Shown: one piece after another, positions 1 through 5,489 of the stretch
Numbering within the stretch: position 1 is the stretch's first letter
Layout: the number at the start of each line of letters is the position of its first letter
Assembly (NCBI GenBank): GCA_035622335.1
Contig: DASPVO010000016.1
Coordinates: 1 to 7,346, forward strand
Length of the DNA: 7,346 bases
Reading direction: 5' to 3'
Origin: DATJAJ01 sp035622335
Lineage (GTDB): Archaea > Thermoproteota > Nitrososphaeria > Nitrososphaerales > Gagatemarchaeaceae
Translations under genes and position numbers: made by a program
The notes under the pieces: model-generated
Database searches by the model: none
The model's input: the letters and a program-made list of their open reading frames with translations, nothing else
Told to the model about the DNA's origin: nothing

Positions 1-1040
1 CCGATGACCGCGCTGACCTCTTCCGGCCTCCAGGTGTAGAAGACGCCCTCCCCGTCCTTCGTGTCCGCGTCTTGCGCCGAATAGAACCCCCCTTCGGGGG
101 CCCTCATCTCTCTGAGCATCCAGCCCAGCGCGTCCCTGGCCGGTTGCGCCCGGCCGAGCTCGCCGGTAGCCAGGGCGGCTTCGGTGTACGCGGTAGCGAG
201 GAGGGCGTTGTCGTACAGCATCTTCTCGAAGTGAGGCACGAGCCAGATCCTGTCCGTCGCATATCTGTGAAATCCTCCACCCAGATGGTCGTGGATCCCA
301 CCACGGTCTATCGCGTCGAGCGTCCTCGTGACTGTCGAGAGTGCGAGAGGCTTCTTTGTCCTGTAGTGGTACCTGAGAAGGAACGAGAGATAGCTAGGGA
401 GCGGGAACTTGGGAGACCCTCCAAAGCCGCCGTTCCTATCGTCGAAGGCGGACACGAGCGCATCGTAGGCGTCGTCCAGGGTCGCTTGTCTCAGTTCACC
501 TCTGGCCTCTGGCCTGTATCTCTCCTGCACCGCGGCCACCACTTCGCTCCCTCGCCCCACCACTTCCTCTCTCTTCTCCTTCCAGAGCGCCGAGACGTAG
601 GTCAGCACCTGCTTGAAGCTCGGCATCCCGTACCTCGGCTCCGGAGGGAAGTACGTCCCTCCGTAGAACGGCTTGAGGTCAGGCGTGAGGAACACGGTTA
701 GAGGCCAGCCCCCCTGTCCCGTCAACGTCTGGACCGAGCTCATGTAGAAGGCGTCGAGCTCGGGCCTCTCCTCCCTGTCGACCTTTATCGGTATGAAGTT
801 CTTGTTGATAAGGGCGGCCGTCGACGCATCGTCGAAAGACTCCCTGGCTAGCACGTGGCACCAGTGACACGTCGAATAGCCTATGCTCAGCAGAATCGGC
901 TTGCCGTCGTTCTTCGCTCTGGCGAGTGCCTCTTCCCCCCATGGATACCAGTCGACGAGGTTGAACGCGTGCTCCTGCAGGTAGGGACTCTTTTCGTTGA
1001 TCAGCCTGTTGGGCTTCCTGCGGGGTTCAGACTCGGCCAT
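1..1040 (-). CDS. DUF255 thioredoxin-fold protein, YyaL/SPATA20 family (C-terminus cut by window edge)
   Basis: The first 346 codons are present; family members usually have about 650-700 residues, so roughly half is missing beyond the left edge. The N-terminal DUF255 thioredoxin-like domain (about residues 10-175) has the family signature: NRLINEKSPYLQEHA (11-25), the redox-type STCHWCH motif with C58 and C61, KVDREERPELD (87-96) and GGWPLTVFLTP (110-120). The second part is the start of the alpha/alpha-barrel, glycosidase-like region: GGFGGSPKFP (204-213), GGGFHRYATD (254-263), VPHFEKMLYDN (268-278) and SAQDADT (321-327). I read this frame directly by reverse complementing. The ATG at 1040 is the only start candidate after the in-frame TGA at 1094-1092. 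The gene lies 29 bp after the preceding membrane-protein gene and is probably last or late in the same operon. A purine-rich run (1066-1061) lies rather far upstream for a ribosome site. Biochemical function is not established for the family; a redox or protein-folding role is an inference from the CxxC motif. Confidence 0.93.
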   Translation of the reverse strand, partial: MAESEPRRKPNRLINEKSPYLQEHAFNLVDWYPWGEEALARAKNDGKPILLSIGYSTCHWCHVLARESFDDASTAALINKNFIPIKVDREERPELDAFYMSSVQTLTGQGGWPLTVFLTPDLKPFYGGTYFPPEPRYGMPSFKQVLTYVSALWKEKREEVVGRGSEVVAAVQERYRPEARGELRQATLDDAYDALVSAFDDRNGGFGGSPKFPLPSYLSFLLRYHYRTKKPLALSTVTRTLDAIDRGGIHDHLGGGFHRYATDRIWLVPHFEKMLYDNALLATAYTEAALATGELGRAQPARDALGWMLREMRAPEGGFYSAQDADTKDGEGVFYTWRPEEVSAVI

Positions 1041-1069
1041 GCCTTTCGGCTCGGGCTTCGCCCTCCGCC

Positions 1070-1618
1070 CTAAAACGTTGCCTCGCGCCCATCACGAGGC
1101 TGCGCGTTCGAAGCCAGCCTGTTCGCGTAGAGTCCTACAGCGACCAGAAGCAACACCGAAGAGAGTATCAGCACGATGACGGCGGAGACGAAGAGCGAGA
1201 GCACCACCGACCCGCACGCCAGCGCAGCAACGACCGCAACGAGCTCCTCGAGCCTTCGAAGGTGAGTTCCCGACAGCTCATCCGCCCTCTGCTTAGACTC
1301 GGAGTCCACGCCTCCCTGGCTCTCAACGGCTAGCGAGAGCCTGTTCTCGAAGCTGAGCCTCTCTGAGATTACCGCGAGCAATGTCCCCGCAGCCAGATAG
1401 CACCAGAAGCCCCCGAAGATGGGGGCCATGCTCATGGCCATGGGGAAGTAGAGGAACCATCCTGACACAACGAGAAGGAGGTCGGACCTGTACCTGTAGC
1501 CAAGGGTAAGCGTCGCCACGCACCCCGTCACCAGCAACCACCATAACGGACTGGTCTCCAGGGCCGCCACAGCGCCGGCGGTGACGTACAGAATCGCGGC
1601 CACTCTCCGCCTGCTCAA
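1070..1618 (-). CDS. Polytopic membrane protein of the MoxR/DUF58 cassette, function unknown
   Basis: This predicted protein has 182 residues and no family I recognise. Hydrophobic stretches at about 6-22, 25-41, 46-62, 66-84, 124-142 and 144-165 suggest around six membrane helices. A charged hydrophilic loop lies between helices 4 and 5 (about 86-122, rich in E, S, R and Q), and the C-terminal tail is short and polar. I chose the TTG at 1618 rather than the longer in-frame TTG at 1705. It overlaps the stop of the DUF58 gene in a TTGA arrangement, has a GGGGGGAG run just upstream (1633-1626), and places the first residues directly before helix 1. The longer form would overlap the DUF58 coding region by about 90 bp. 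Its position directly after the DUF58 gene suggests a membrane partner of the MoxR/DUF58 complex. Haloarchaeal MoxR loci also carry poorly characterised multi-helix proteins in this place; I recall that from memory and have not shown homology. Confidence 0.8.
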   Translation of the reverse strand: MSRRRVAAILYVTAGAVAALETSPLWWLLVTGCVATLTLGYRYRSDLLLVVSGWFLYFPMAMSMAPIFGGFWCYLAAGTLLAVISERLSFENRLSLAVESQGGVDSESKQRADELSGTHLRRLEELVAVVAALACGSVVLSLFVSAVIVLILSSVLLLVAVGLYANRLASNAQPRDGREATF

Positions 1619-2901
1619 CGTCTTTCTCCCCCCACTTCCGCAAAGCCTCCGTTCCTTGTCCACTCGAAGACCTTGGAGTATCTCCCGAACCGCGACTCGA
1701 ACCAAGCGTTCTCGGACTGCGCGATCCTCTTTCCGACGGCGAGCGTGCCTCCCCCTGCTAGCCTCAGCGACGTGAGGGCTTGGCCCTCCTCCTCCAGAGT
1801 GTTAACGACGATCGTGTGACAAGCGAACCCCTTCTTCGCCAGCGACCTCACACCGTCCAAGACCTCTGCGCTCGGCGTCGCGGTCACGAAGAAGAGAGCG
1901 CCGCCCCTGGAGCGGTATTGGTTGCGGAAAAACTTCTGCAGGAACCCGTCGACGCTCTTGGCGCTCCACACGTTCCCCTCGCGCGCTGTTATCAGCCTGT
2001 CCAGCAGCACTCTGAGATGCCTCGAACCGAACCCTGGCTGGAGCCTGACCGGAGTCTCGCCGAGGACGAGCAGCCCCAGCCTGTTGCCCGAGCCCACCAG
2101 CGCGTGTGCAAGCTCGTACGAGGCGGCTATCACGTCCTTCCTCCCGCTCCAATTGCCTGCGCGAGGCACATTGCCTTGTAGAAGGTCCACGATCAGCACG
2201 CAGTCCAGCCCCCTCTCGGAGTGCCACTCATTGACGAGCCTTTTCCCGAGCCTGGCGCTGGCCTTCCAGTTTACGTCGCGGAGAGGGTCACCGAAGATGT
2301 GGCTCCTTATGTTCATGAACTCGAGCCTCCCGCCCTTGTACCTGGACGGCGCGCTACCCGCAAAACTGAGCGCCTTCGCCCTTCCTGCGAGCACCTTCCG
2401 CGTGAGGAGCCGCGGGTAGATCTTGACAGAGACGGGCGCCACGAGGTCAATCCTCCTCTCGGTGAGGTCGAAGAGAGACTGCGCCGTCACTACGCACTCC
2501 CCGAAGTGCACTTCTCCAGGCTCGAGAAGCGAGACTTCGTACCTCAGGGTCGCACGCTCGCCCGCCTTCAGAGCTGTCACCATGCGAGGCGAACCCCTCT
2601 TGACCAGGACGCCCGCGGGAAGCACGTCTTCCAGTTCGACCCTGTCCTGGTCGACTCCATCGTTCTTGAGGGAGAGTTCCATCAAGACGGGCTCGCCTTC
2701 GACGAGCTTCGACTGCGCGACCCTCCTCGAGACAGAGAATGCGACCTCTCGCTTACTTTTCTTCGGGAAGCCCTGGTCCAGCAGGAGCATGACTATCACC
2801 GGGACCGCAGCCAGCCCTATCCCGGAGAATGTCACCACCGACAGCCACACGCCAATCGATGCCACCACGAACACGAAGGCGAGCTTACCCTTCAGCGGCA
2901 C
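1615..2901 (-). CDS. DUF58 domain protein, membrane anchored, with a von Willebrand A-like C-terminal part
   Basis: This predicted protein has 428 residues, normal for the family. Two hydrophobic N-terminal segments (about 7-25 and 27-42) form a membrane hairpin. A beta-rich region follows (about 52-165) and resembles an Ig-like domain (VEGEPVLMELSLKNDG at 67-82). The DUF58 signature lies at about 187-230: RYKGG, then GDPLRDVNWKASARLGK (204-220) and VNEWHSER. The remaining part has the alternating strand-helix layout of a VWA fold, with the first strand at DCVLIVDL (233-240). The canonical DxSxS metal-binding motif is not intact there (DLLQG). The GTG start at 2901 overlaps the moxR stop by 17 bp, with a GAAGGT run about 5 nt upstream, so translation is probably coupled to MoxR. 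DUF58 proteins are typically encoded beside MoxR ATPases and are thought to be their partners or clients. The family assignment is firm; the process served is unknown. Confidence 0.93.
   Translation of the reverse strand: MPLKGKLAFVFVVASIGVWLSVVTFSGIGLAAVPVIVMLLLDQGFPKKSKREVAFSVSRRVAQSKLVEGEPVLMELSLKNDGVDQDRVELEDVLPAGVLVKRGSPRMVTALKAGERATLRYEVSLLEPGEVHFGECVVTAQSLFDLTERRIDLVAPVSVKIYPRLLTRKVLAGRAKALSFAGSAPSRYKGGRLEFMNIRSHIFGDPLRDVNWKASARLGKRLVNEWHSERGLDCVLIVDLLQGNVPRAGNWSGRKDVIAASYELAHALVGSGNRLGLLVLGETPVRLQPGFGSRHLRVLLDRLITAREGNVWSAKSVDGFLQKFFRNQYRSRGGALFFVTATPSAEVLDGVRSLAKKGFACHTIVVNTLEEEGQALTSLRLAGGGTLAVGKRIAQSENAWFESRFGRYSKVFEWTRNGGFAEVGGERR
1626..1633 (-). promoter_or_regulatory. Ribosome-binding site deciding the TTG start of the polytopic membrane protein
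   Basis: GGGGGGAG on the minus strand lies about 7 bp before the TTG at 1618, which overlaps the DUF58 stop as TTGA. It favours this start over the upstream TTG at 1705, which would lie deep inside the DUF58 gene. Confidence 0.5.
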
Positions 2902-3844
2902 CGACCTTCGGGACTGGGACTCTCTTCAGAGCATCCTGTATCACGGCCGCCTGGCTGGTCCCCTTCACCTCGAAGTCGGGCGAGAGAACCACCCTGTGTG
3001 CGAGGACCGGCTCCGCCAGCTCCTTGACGTCTTCCGGGACGATGTAGTCTCGCCCTGAGCACGCCGCCTTGGCCCTGCACATGTGGAAGAGCTGTATCGA
3101 GCCCCTAGGACTCGCGCCGACGTCGACACCGGGCATCTTCCTTGTCTCCGCGACCACCTTGACTATGTACCTCCGGATGTCGTCGTCGACGAAGACTCCG
3201 TTCAGGCTCTTCTGGAGCTCGACGATGTCGCCGGGTGAATAGACGCGGGGGACGGCGTCGAGTTCGTTCTCCAAGATCCTTCTTCTCTCGAGAATGGAGA
3301 CCTCGTCATCCTCTCCTGGGTATCCAACCTGCATTCTGATCGTGAACCTGTCCATCTGCGCCTCCGGGAGCGGGTAGGTCCCCTCGTACTCGATAGGATT
3401 CTGTGTGGCAAAGACCAAGAAAGGCGCGGGAAGTAGAAACGTCTGATTCTCCGCCGTCACCTGTCTCTCCTGCATCGCCTCGAGGAGGGCTGACTGGGTC
3501 TTAGGAGGGGACCTGTTGATCTCGTCGGCGAGCAGCACCTGTGTGAAGACCGGTCCCTTCAGGAATCTGAACCCTCCAGCGCCGTCCAAGATGTACGTCC
3601 CCGTCACGTCTGAGGGGAGGAGGTCGGCGGTGAACTGGACCCTCCGAAACTCGCACCCCATCGCCCTCGCCACCGCCTTTGCGAGCGTGGTCTTCCCGAG
3701 ACCGGGATTATCCTCGAAGAGTATGTGGCCTCCGACGAGTATGTCAAAAGAAGCGAGCTCTATCACCTTCGCCTTGCCAATGATCGCCTTCGACACCGCA
3801 TCGACCATGGCCTCCTTGAACTTGACGAAGGGCCCTACGTCCAT
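2885..3844 (-). CDS. moxR: MoxR-family AAA+ ATPase
   Basis: This 319-residue cytosolic ATPase has the usual MoxR length and all the hallmark motifs. Walker A is NPGLGKTT (46-53), Walker B is LLADEIN (104-110), and sensor 1 is FATQNP (145-150). The MoxR-typical stretches EAMQERQVT (122-130), YPLPEAQMDRF (157-167) and ASPRGS (244-249, sensor-2 region) are present. The C-terminal lid domain ends at about residue 310. MoxR proteins are chaperone-like ATPases thought to remodel or mature partner proteins, often ones with VWA domains. The DUF58 protein encoded directly downstream is the obvious partner. The ATG at 3844 is supported by an in-frame TAG 15 bp upstream. No Shine-Dalgarno sequence is visible, but a TATA-like box lies about 30 bp upstream, which would fit a leaderless transcript in addition to read-through from the genes before it. 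The family call is secure; the cellular process is not shown. Confidence 0.96.
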   Translation of the reverse strand: MDVGPFVKFKEAMVDAVSKAIIGKAKVIELASFDILVGGHILFEDNPGLGKTTLAKAVARAMGCEFRRVQFTADLLPSDVTGTYILDGAGGFRFLKGPVFTQVLLADEINRSPPKTQSALLEAMQERQVTAENQTFLLPAPFLVFATQNPIEYEGTYPLPEAQMDRFTIRMQVGYPGEDDEVSILERRRILENELDAVPRVYSPGDIVELQKSLNGVFVDDDIRRYIVKVVAETRKMPGVDVGASPRGSIQLFHMCRAKAACSGRDYIVPEDVKELAEPVLAHRVVLSPDFEVKGTSQAAVIQDALKRVPVPKVGAAEG

Positions 3845-3853
3845 TCGGAGCGC

Positions 3854-3878
3854 GTCAGACTACTGACGAAGATAAAGA
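3854..3878 (-). promoter_or_regulatory. Possible internal promoter and small inverted repeat ahead of moxR
   Basis: The 46-bp spacer between the two-helix membrane protein and moxR is the only sizeable gap inside the cassette. On the minus strand it contains TCTTTATC (3878-3871), centred about 30 bp before the moxR ATG, close to the usual spacing of an archaeal TATA box from a leaderless start. Between box and ATG lies a perfect inverted repeat, GTCAG-4-CTGAC (3854-3867). moxR has no ribosome-binding sequence, which fits leaderless initiation. The box is only a partial match to consensus, so this is tentative; the repeat could be chance or a small operator. Confidence 0.35.
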
Positions 3879-3891
3879 GTTCGAGACCCCT

Positions 3892-4245
3892 TCAGCCTGC
3901 GACTCCCATCCTGTCCTCGAGGTCCGCGAGGTCTTCGGTCGAGAGGCTCCTAATCTCCGACATCGTGAGCACCGAGGACTTGTCTCCGAGGAGGAAACCT
4001 CTTCCGCCCGCCTTCCCCGATTGCTTTGCTATCTGTGCGAACCTGTAGACCCTGCTTCTCACTTCGGGCTTCCTGATGCTGAGCCACTCAGGCAGGTCGG
4101 CCTTCCTGAGGGCGAACTGAGTTATCATGAGCGCCGCGAATGAGACGAGGACCACGTCGAGGGCCCAGAAGGGTGCGGTCAGCACAGAGATCACACAGGC
4201 GACCGTCAGCTCAACGGCCAACAGCACGACTCCTCGACTAACCAT
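3892..4245 (-). CDS. Small two-helix membrane protein of the MoxR cassette, function unknown
   Basis: This predicted protein has 117 residues and no family I recognise. Hydrophobic segments at about 6-23 and 28-47 form a membrane hairpin. The remaining ~70 residues are cytosol-like: basic at first (RKPEVRSRVYRFAQIAKQ, 58-75), then glycine-rich (GKAGGRG, 77-83), then a short acidic helix (SEIRSLSTEDLADLEDRM, 96-113). The ATG at 4245 overlaps the end of the upstream DUF4129-like gene by 8 bp. A GGGGAG run (4259-4254) sits about 8 bp before it, so the start is well supported. A small membrane protein between the DUF4129 protein and MoxR is a recurring theme in archaeal MoxR loci; haloarchaeal ones carry a similarly placed protein (recalled, not verified). 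It may anchor or regulate the ATPase, but that is an inference from position only. Confidence 0.82.
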   Translation of the reverse strand: MVSRGVVLLAVELTVACVISVLTAPFWALDVVLVSFAALMITQFALRKADLPEWLSIRKPEVRSRVYRFAQIAKQSGKAGGRGFLLGDKSSVLTMSEIRSLSTEDLADLEDRMGVAG

Positions 4246-4933
4246 AGTTGATGCTCCCCTTCAGACCGTCCACGAACGAAGCCATCGAAGTTGCTACCTT
4301 CCTCGCCTCGTCGTCCGTCAGCTCGCCTCCGTACCTCGCCCTTTCGAACGCGGTCGCGAAGCTCACCGCGTCTTCCTCGCTGATCTTCAGCGCGGTCGCG
4401 AGGCGCGCGAGATATTCCAGCGGAGTCTCCGACGGACTGTCCTGCAGCCCCATTTGAGCGCAGACAGACCGCATCAGCGAGTAGTACCGGAGCAGGGCGA
4501 CGTTTCTGAGCTTCTGCGACCATGACCCCGCCATCGCGTACCTCTGCCTGTCCAGCTGCTCGAGAGCGGCCGCGAAGTCGTACACCCTGGTCCTGCCTGT
4601 CGACCTCGCGAGGAAGGCGAGACCCACCGCGAGCAGGACGACCATGGCCACGTAGAGGGGCCAGTCTGACAGATGGAGCTCAGCGGAGATTGGCGAGATG
4701 TACCTGGACGAACCCTTCGCTGTCTCGTAGGAAGTGCTGTTTGAGTACACCGTCTCGGTCACGGTGCTGCTCCCGGCGGTTCGCGTTGAGTTGACCGGGC
4801 CTACGCTGGTAGCGCCAGAGGTGCCGAACGATAGGCTGCTCTCTCCCGTAAGGTGCCCGGACGCCACGGTCCCTACCACTGTGACGAGGAGCATGGAGAC
4901 GACCAGGGACCAGGCCAGACTCTCTCTGTTCAC
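4238..4933 (-). CDS. Single-pass membrane protein with a cytosolic DUF4129-like domain
   Basis: This predicted protein has 231 residues. An N-terminal hydrophobic segment (about 7-25) looks like a signal peptide or anchor. It is followed by a Ser/Thr/Gly-rich stretch (about 27-80) with two N-glycosylation sequons (NST at 48 and 65), as expected outside the cell. A second hydrophobic segment (about 91-109) is followed by a basic turn (RSTGRTR, 110-116), then a soluble alpha-helical domain. Residues about 146-215 match the DUF4129 pattern: LLRYYSLMRSVCAQMG, then SETPLEYLARL (168-178) and FERARYGGELTDDEA (196-210). In bacteria and archaea DUF4129 domains are usually found with transglutaminase-like proteins and MoxR/DUF58 genes. 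Here the domain stands alone, without a transglutaminase core. The gene is the first of the leftward operon. The GTG at 4933 is the first usable start and directly precedes the signal-like helix; no clear ribosome site is visible. Confidence 0.8.
   Translation of the reverse strand: MNRESLAWSLVVSMLLVTVVGTVASGHLTGESSLSFGTSGATSVGPVNSTRTAGSSTVTETVYSNSTSYETAKGSSRYISPISAELHLSDWPLYVAMVVLLAVGLAFLARSTGRTRVYDFAAALEQLDRQRYAMAGSWSQKLRNVALLRYYSLMRSVCAQMGLQDSPSETPLEYLARLATALKISEEDAVSFATAFERARYGGELTDDEARKVATSMASFVDGLKGSINYG
4253..4259 (-). promoter_or_regulatory. Ribosome-binding site for the two-helix membrane protein
   Basis: GGGGAGC on the minus strand lies about 8 bp before the ATG at 4245, inside the last codons of the DUF4129-like gene. 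It supports the ATG and the 8-bp overlap, and suggests re-initiation coupled to the upstream gene. Confidence 0.5.
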
Positions 4934-4971
4934 GGTGCGCAGGAGAAGAGAACCCTAATTAGAGTTTCGAG

Positions 4972-4998
4972 ATAGTTAATACATTAAACATCAACTAT
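4972..4998. promoter_or_regulatory. Divergent promoter with candidate MarR operator
   Basis: This is the most AT-rich patch of the window, between the leftward cassette and the rightward marR unit. Arms ATAGTTAAT (4972-4980) and ATCAACTAT (4990-4998) form an inverted repeat with one mismatch in nine and a 9-bp spacer. Overlapping it is a perfect TTAAT-AC-ATTAA palindrome (4976-4987), which could serve as a TATA box in both directions. With usual archaeal spacing, rightward transcription would start near 5008-5012, just before the marR ATG at 5035, and leftward transcription near 4955, just before the GTG at 4933. The size and symmetry suit a dimeric MarR regulator, whose binding would block both promoters. 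The inverted repeat is seen directly; the promoter and operator roles are inferred. Confidence 0.55.
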
Positions 4999-5034
4999 TT
5001 GAATAGGCCTTCTTCAGCCCGTCATCGGTCTCCT

Positions 5035-5481
5035 ATGCCCCTGCCCGCCGACCCTGAATTCGCCATGTGGCAGAACGTGAGAAGCATCTACAGGACCGCC
5101 CTGAAGCGCCTCAACGCTCGCCTGAAGCTCGTCGGACTCACCTACCCTCAGTACAGCGTCCTTCTGGCCATCGGGCAAAACGGCCCGATGCAGATGAACA
5201 GGCTCAGCGAGTTCATGCTCGTCGCCCCTGCTAACGTGACGGGTCTGGTCGACCGGCTTGAGAAGCGCGGTTATGTGAGGAGGAAGAGGTCCGCCGAAGA
5301 CAGACGGCTCTACCTCATCGAGCTCACCCAGAGGGGTGAGGAGACATACAAGTCGGTCTCTTCTAGGTTCATCAGCTACGCGCGAAGCCTTTCCGCGGGC
5401 CTCTCCGCTAGCGAATTGGATGCTGGGCTCAGGGCGCTCGAGCGGATGCGGACGCGGGTCAACGAGCTCCCGGAACTCTAG
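5035..5481 (+). CDS. MarR-family transcriptional regulator
   Basis: This 148-residue protein has the normal length and layout for MarR regulators. N-terminal helices for dimerisation (about 8-33, MWQNVRSIYRTALKRLNARL) are followed by LTYPQYSVLLAIGQNGPMQMNRLSEFM (35-61). The recognition helix region is VAPANVTGLVDRLEKRGYV (63-81), and the wing carries the typical RSAEDRRLYLIELT (85-98). C-terminal dimerisation helices run from about 101 to 145. It probably binds DNA as a dimer and is released by a small ligand. The ATG at 5035 is preferred to the in-frame TTG at 4999: it gives a standard MarR N-terminus, while the TTG lies at the edge of the inverted repeat, probably upstream of the transcription start. 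The stop is 8 bp from the exporter gene, so the regulator most likely controls its own operon and perhaps the divergent cassette. The ligand is unknown. Confidence 0.93.
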   Translation: MPLPADPEFAMWQNVRSIYRTALKRLNARLKLVGLTYPQYSVLLAIGQNGPMQMNRLSEFMLVAPANVTGLVDRLEKRGYVRRKRSAEDRRLYLIELTQRGEETYKSVSSRFISYARSLSAGLSASELDAGLRALERMRTRVNELPEL

Positions 5482-5485
5482 GTGA
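5480..5485 (+). promoter_or_regulatory. Ribosome-binding site deciding the TTG start of the MFS exporter
   Basis: AGGTGA overlaps the marR stop codon and lies 4 bp before the TTG at 5490. It is a strong match to the archaeal anti-Shine-Dalgarno complement and supports the TTG as start, coupling exporter translation to marR. The nearby GTG at 5482 is out of frame. Confidence 0.6.
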
Positions 5486-5489
5486 AAGA

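Noticed and set aside
72..701. Plus-strand open frame of 209 codons
   Set aside because: It lies antisense to the DUF255 gene, whose minus-strand reading has strong family motifs. The translation is Arg/Pro/Glu-rich with no recognisable domain, typical of a GC-rich shadow frame.
1619..1705. Longer N-terminus of the polytopic membrane protein starting at TTG 1705
   Set aside because: It would add 29 charged residues encoded inside the DUF58 gene. The TTG at 1618 has a purine-rich run upstream and a TTGA coupling overlap.
1802..2227. Minus-strand 141-codon frame within DUF58
   Set aside because: It is an alternative frame of the DUF58 gene with Arg/Gly/Ala-rich sequence and no domain.
2221..3058. 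Two overlapping plus-strand open frames (268 and 211 codons)
   Set aside because: Both are antisense to DUF58 and moxR and have low-complexity translations; the minus-strand proteins are clear family members.
4999..5034. TTG at 4999 as marR start
   Set aside because: It adjoins the inverted repeat, probably upstream of the transcription start, and adds 12 residues not expected for a MarR protein; the ATG at 5035 fits better.
4934..5034. Possible small RNA, riboswitch or tRNA in the divergent spacer
   Set aside because: No cloverleaf or conserved aptamer pattern was seen; promoter and operator elements account for the AT-rich patch.
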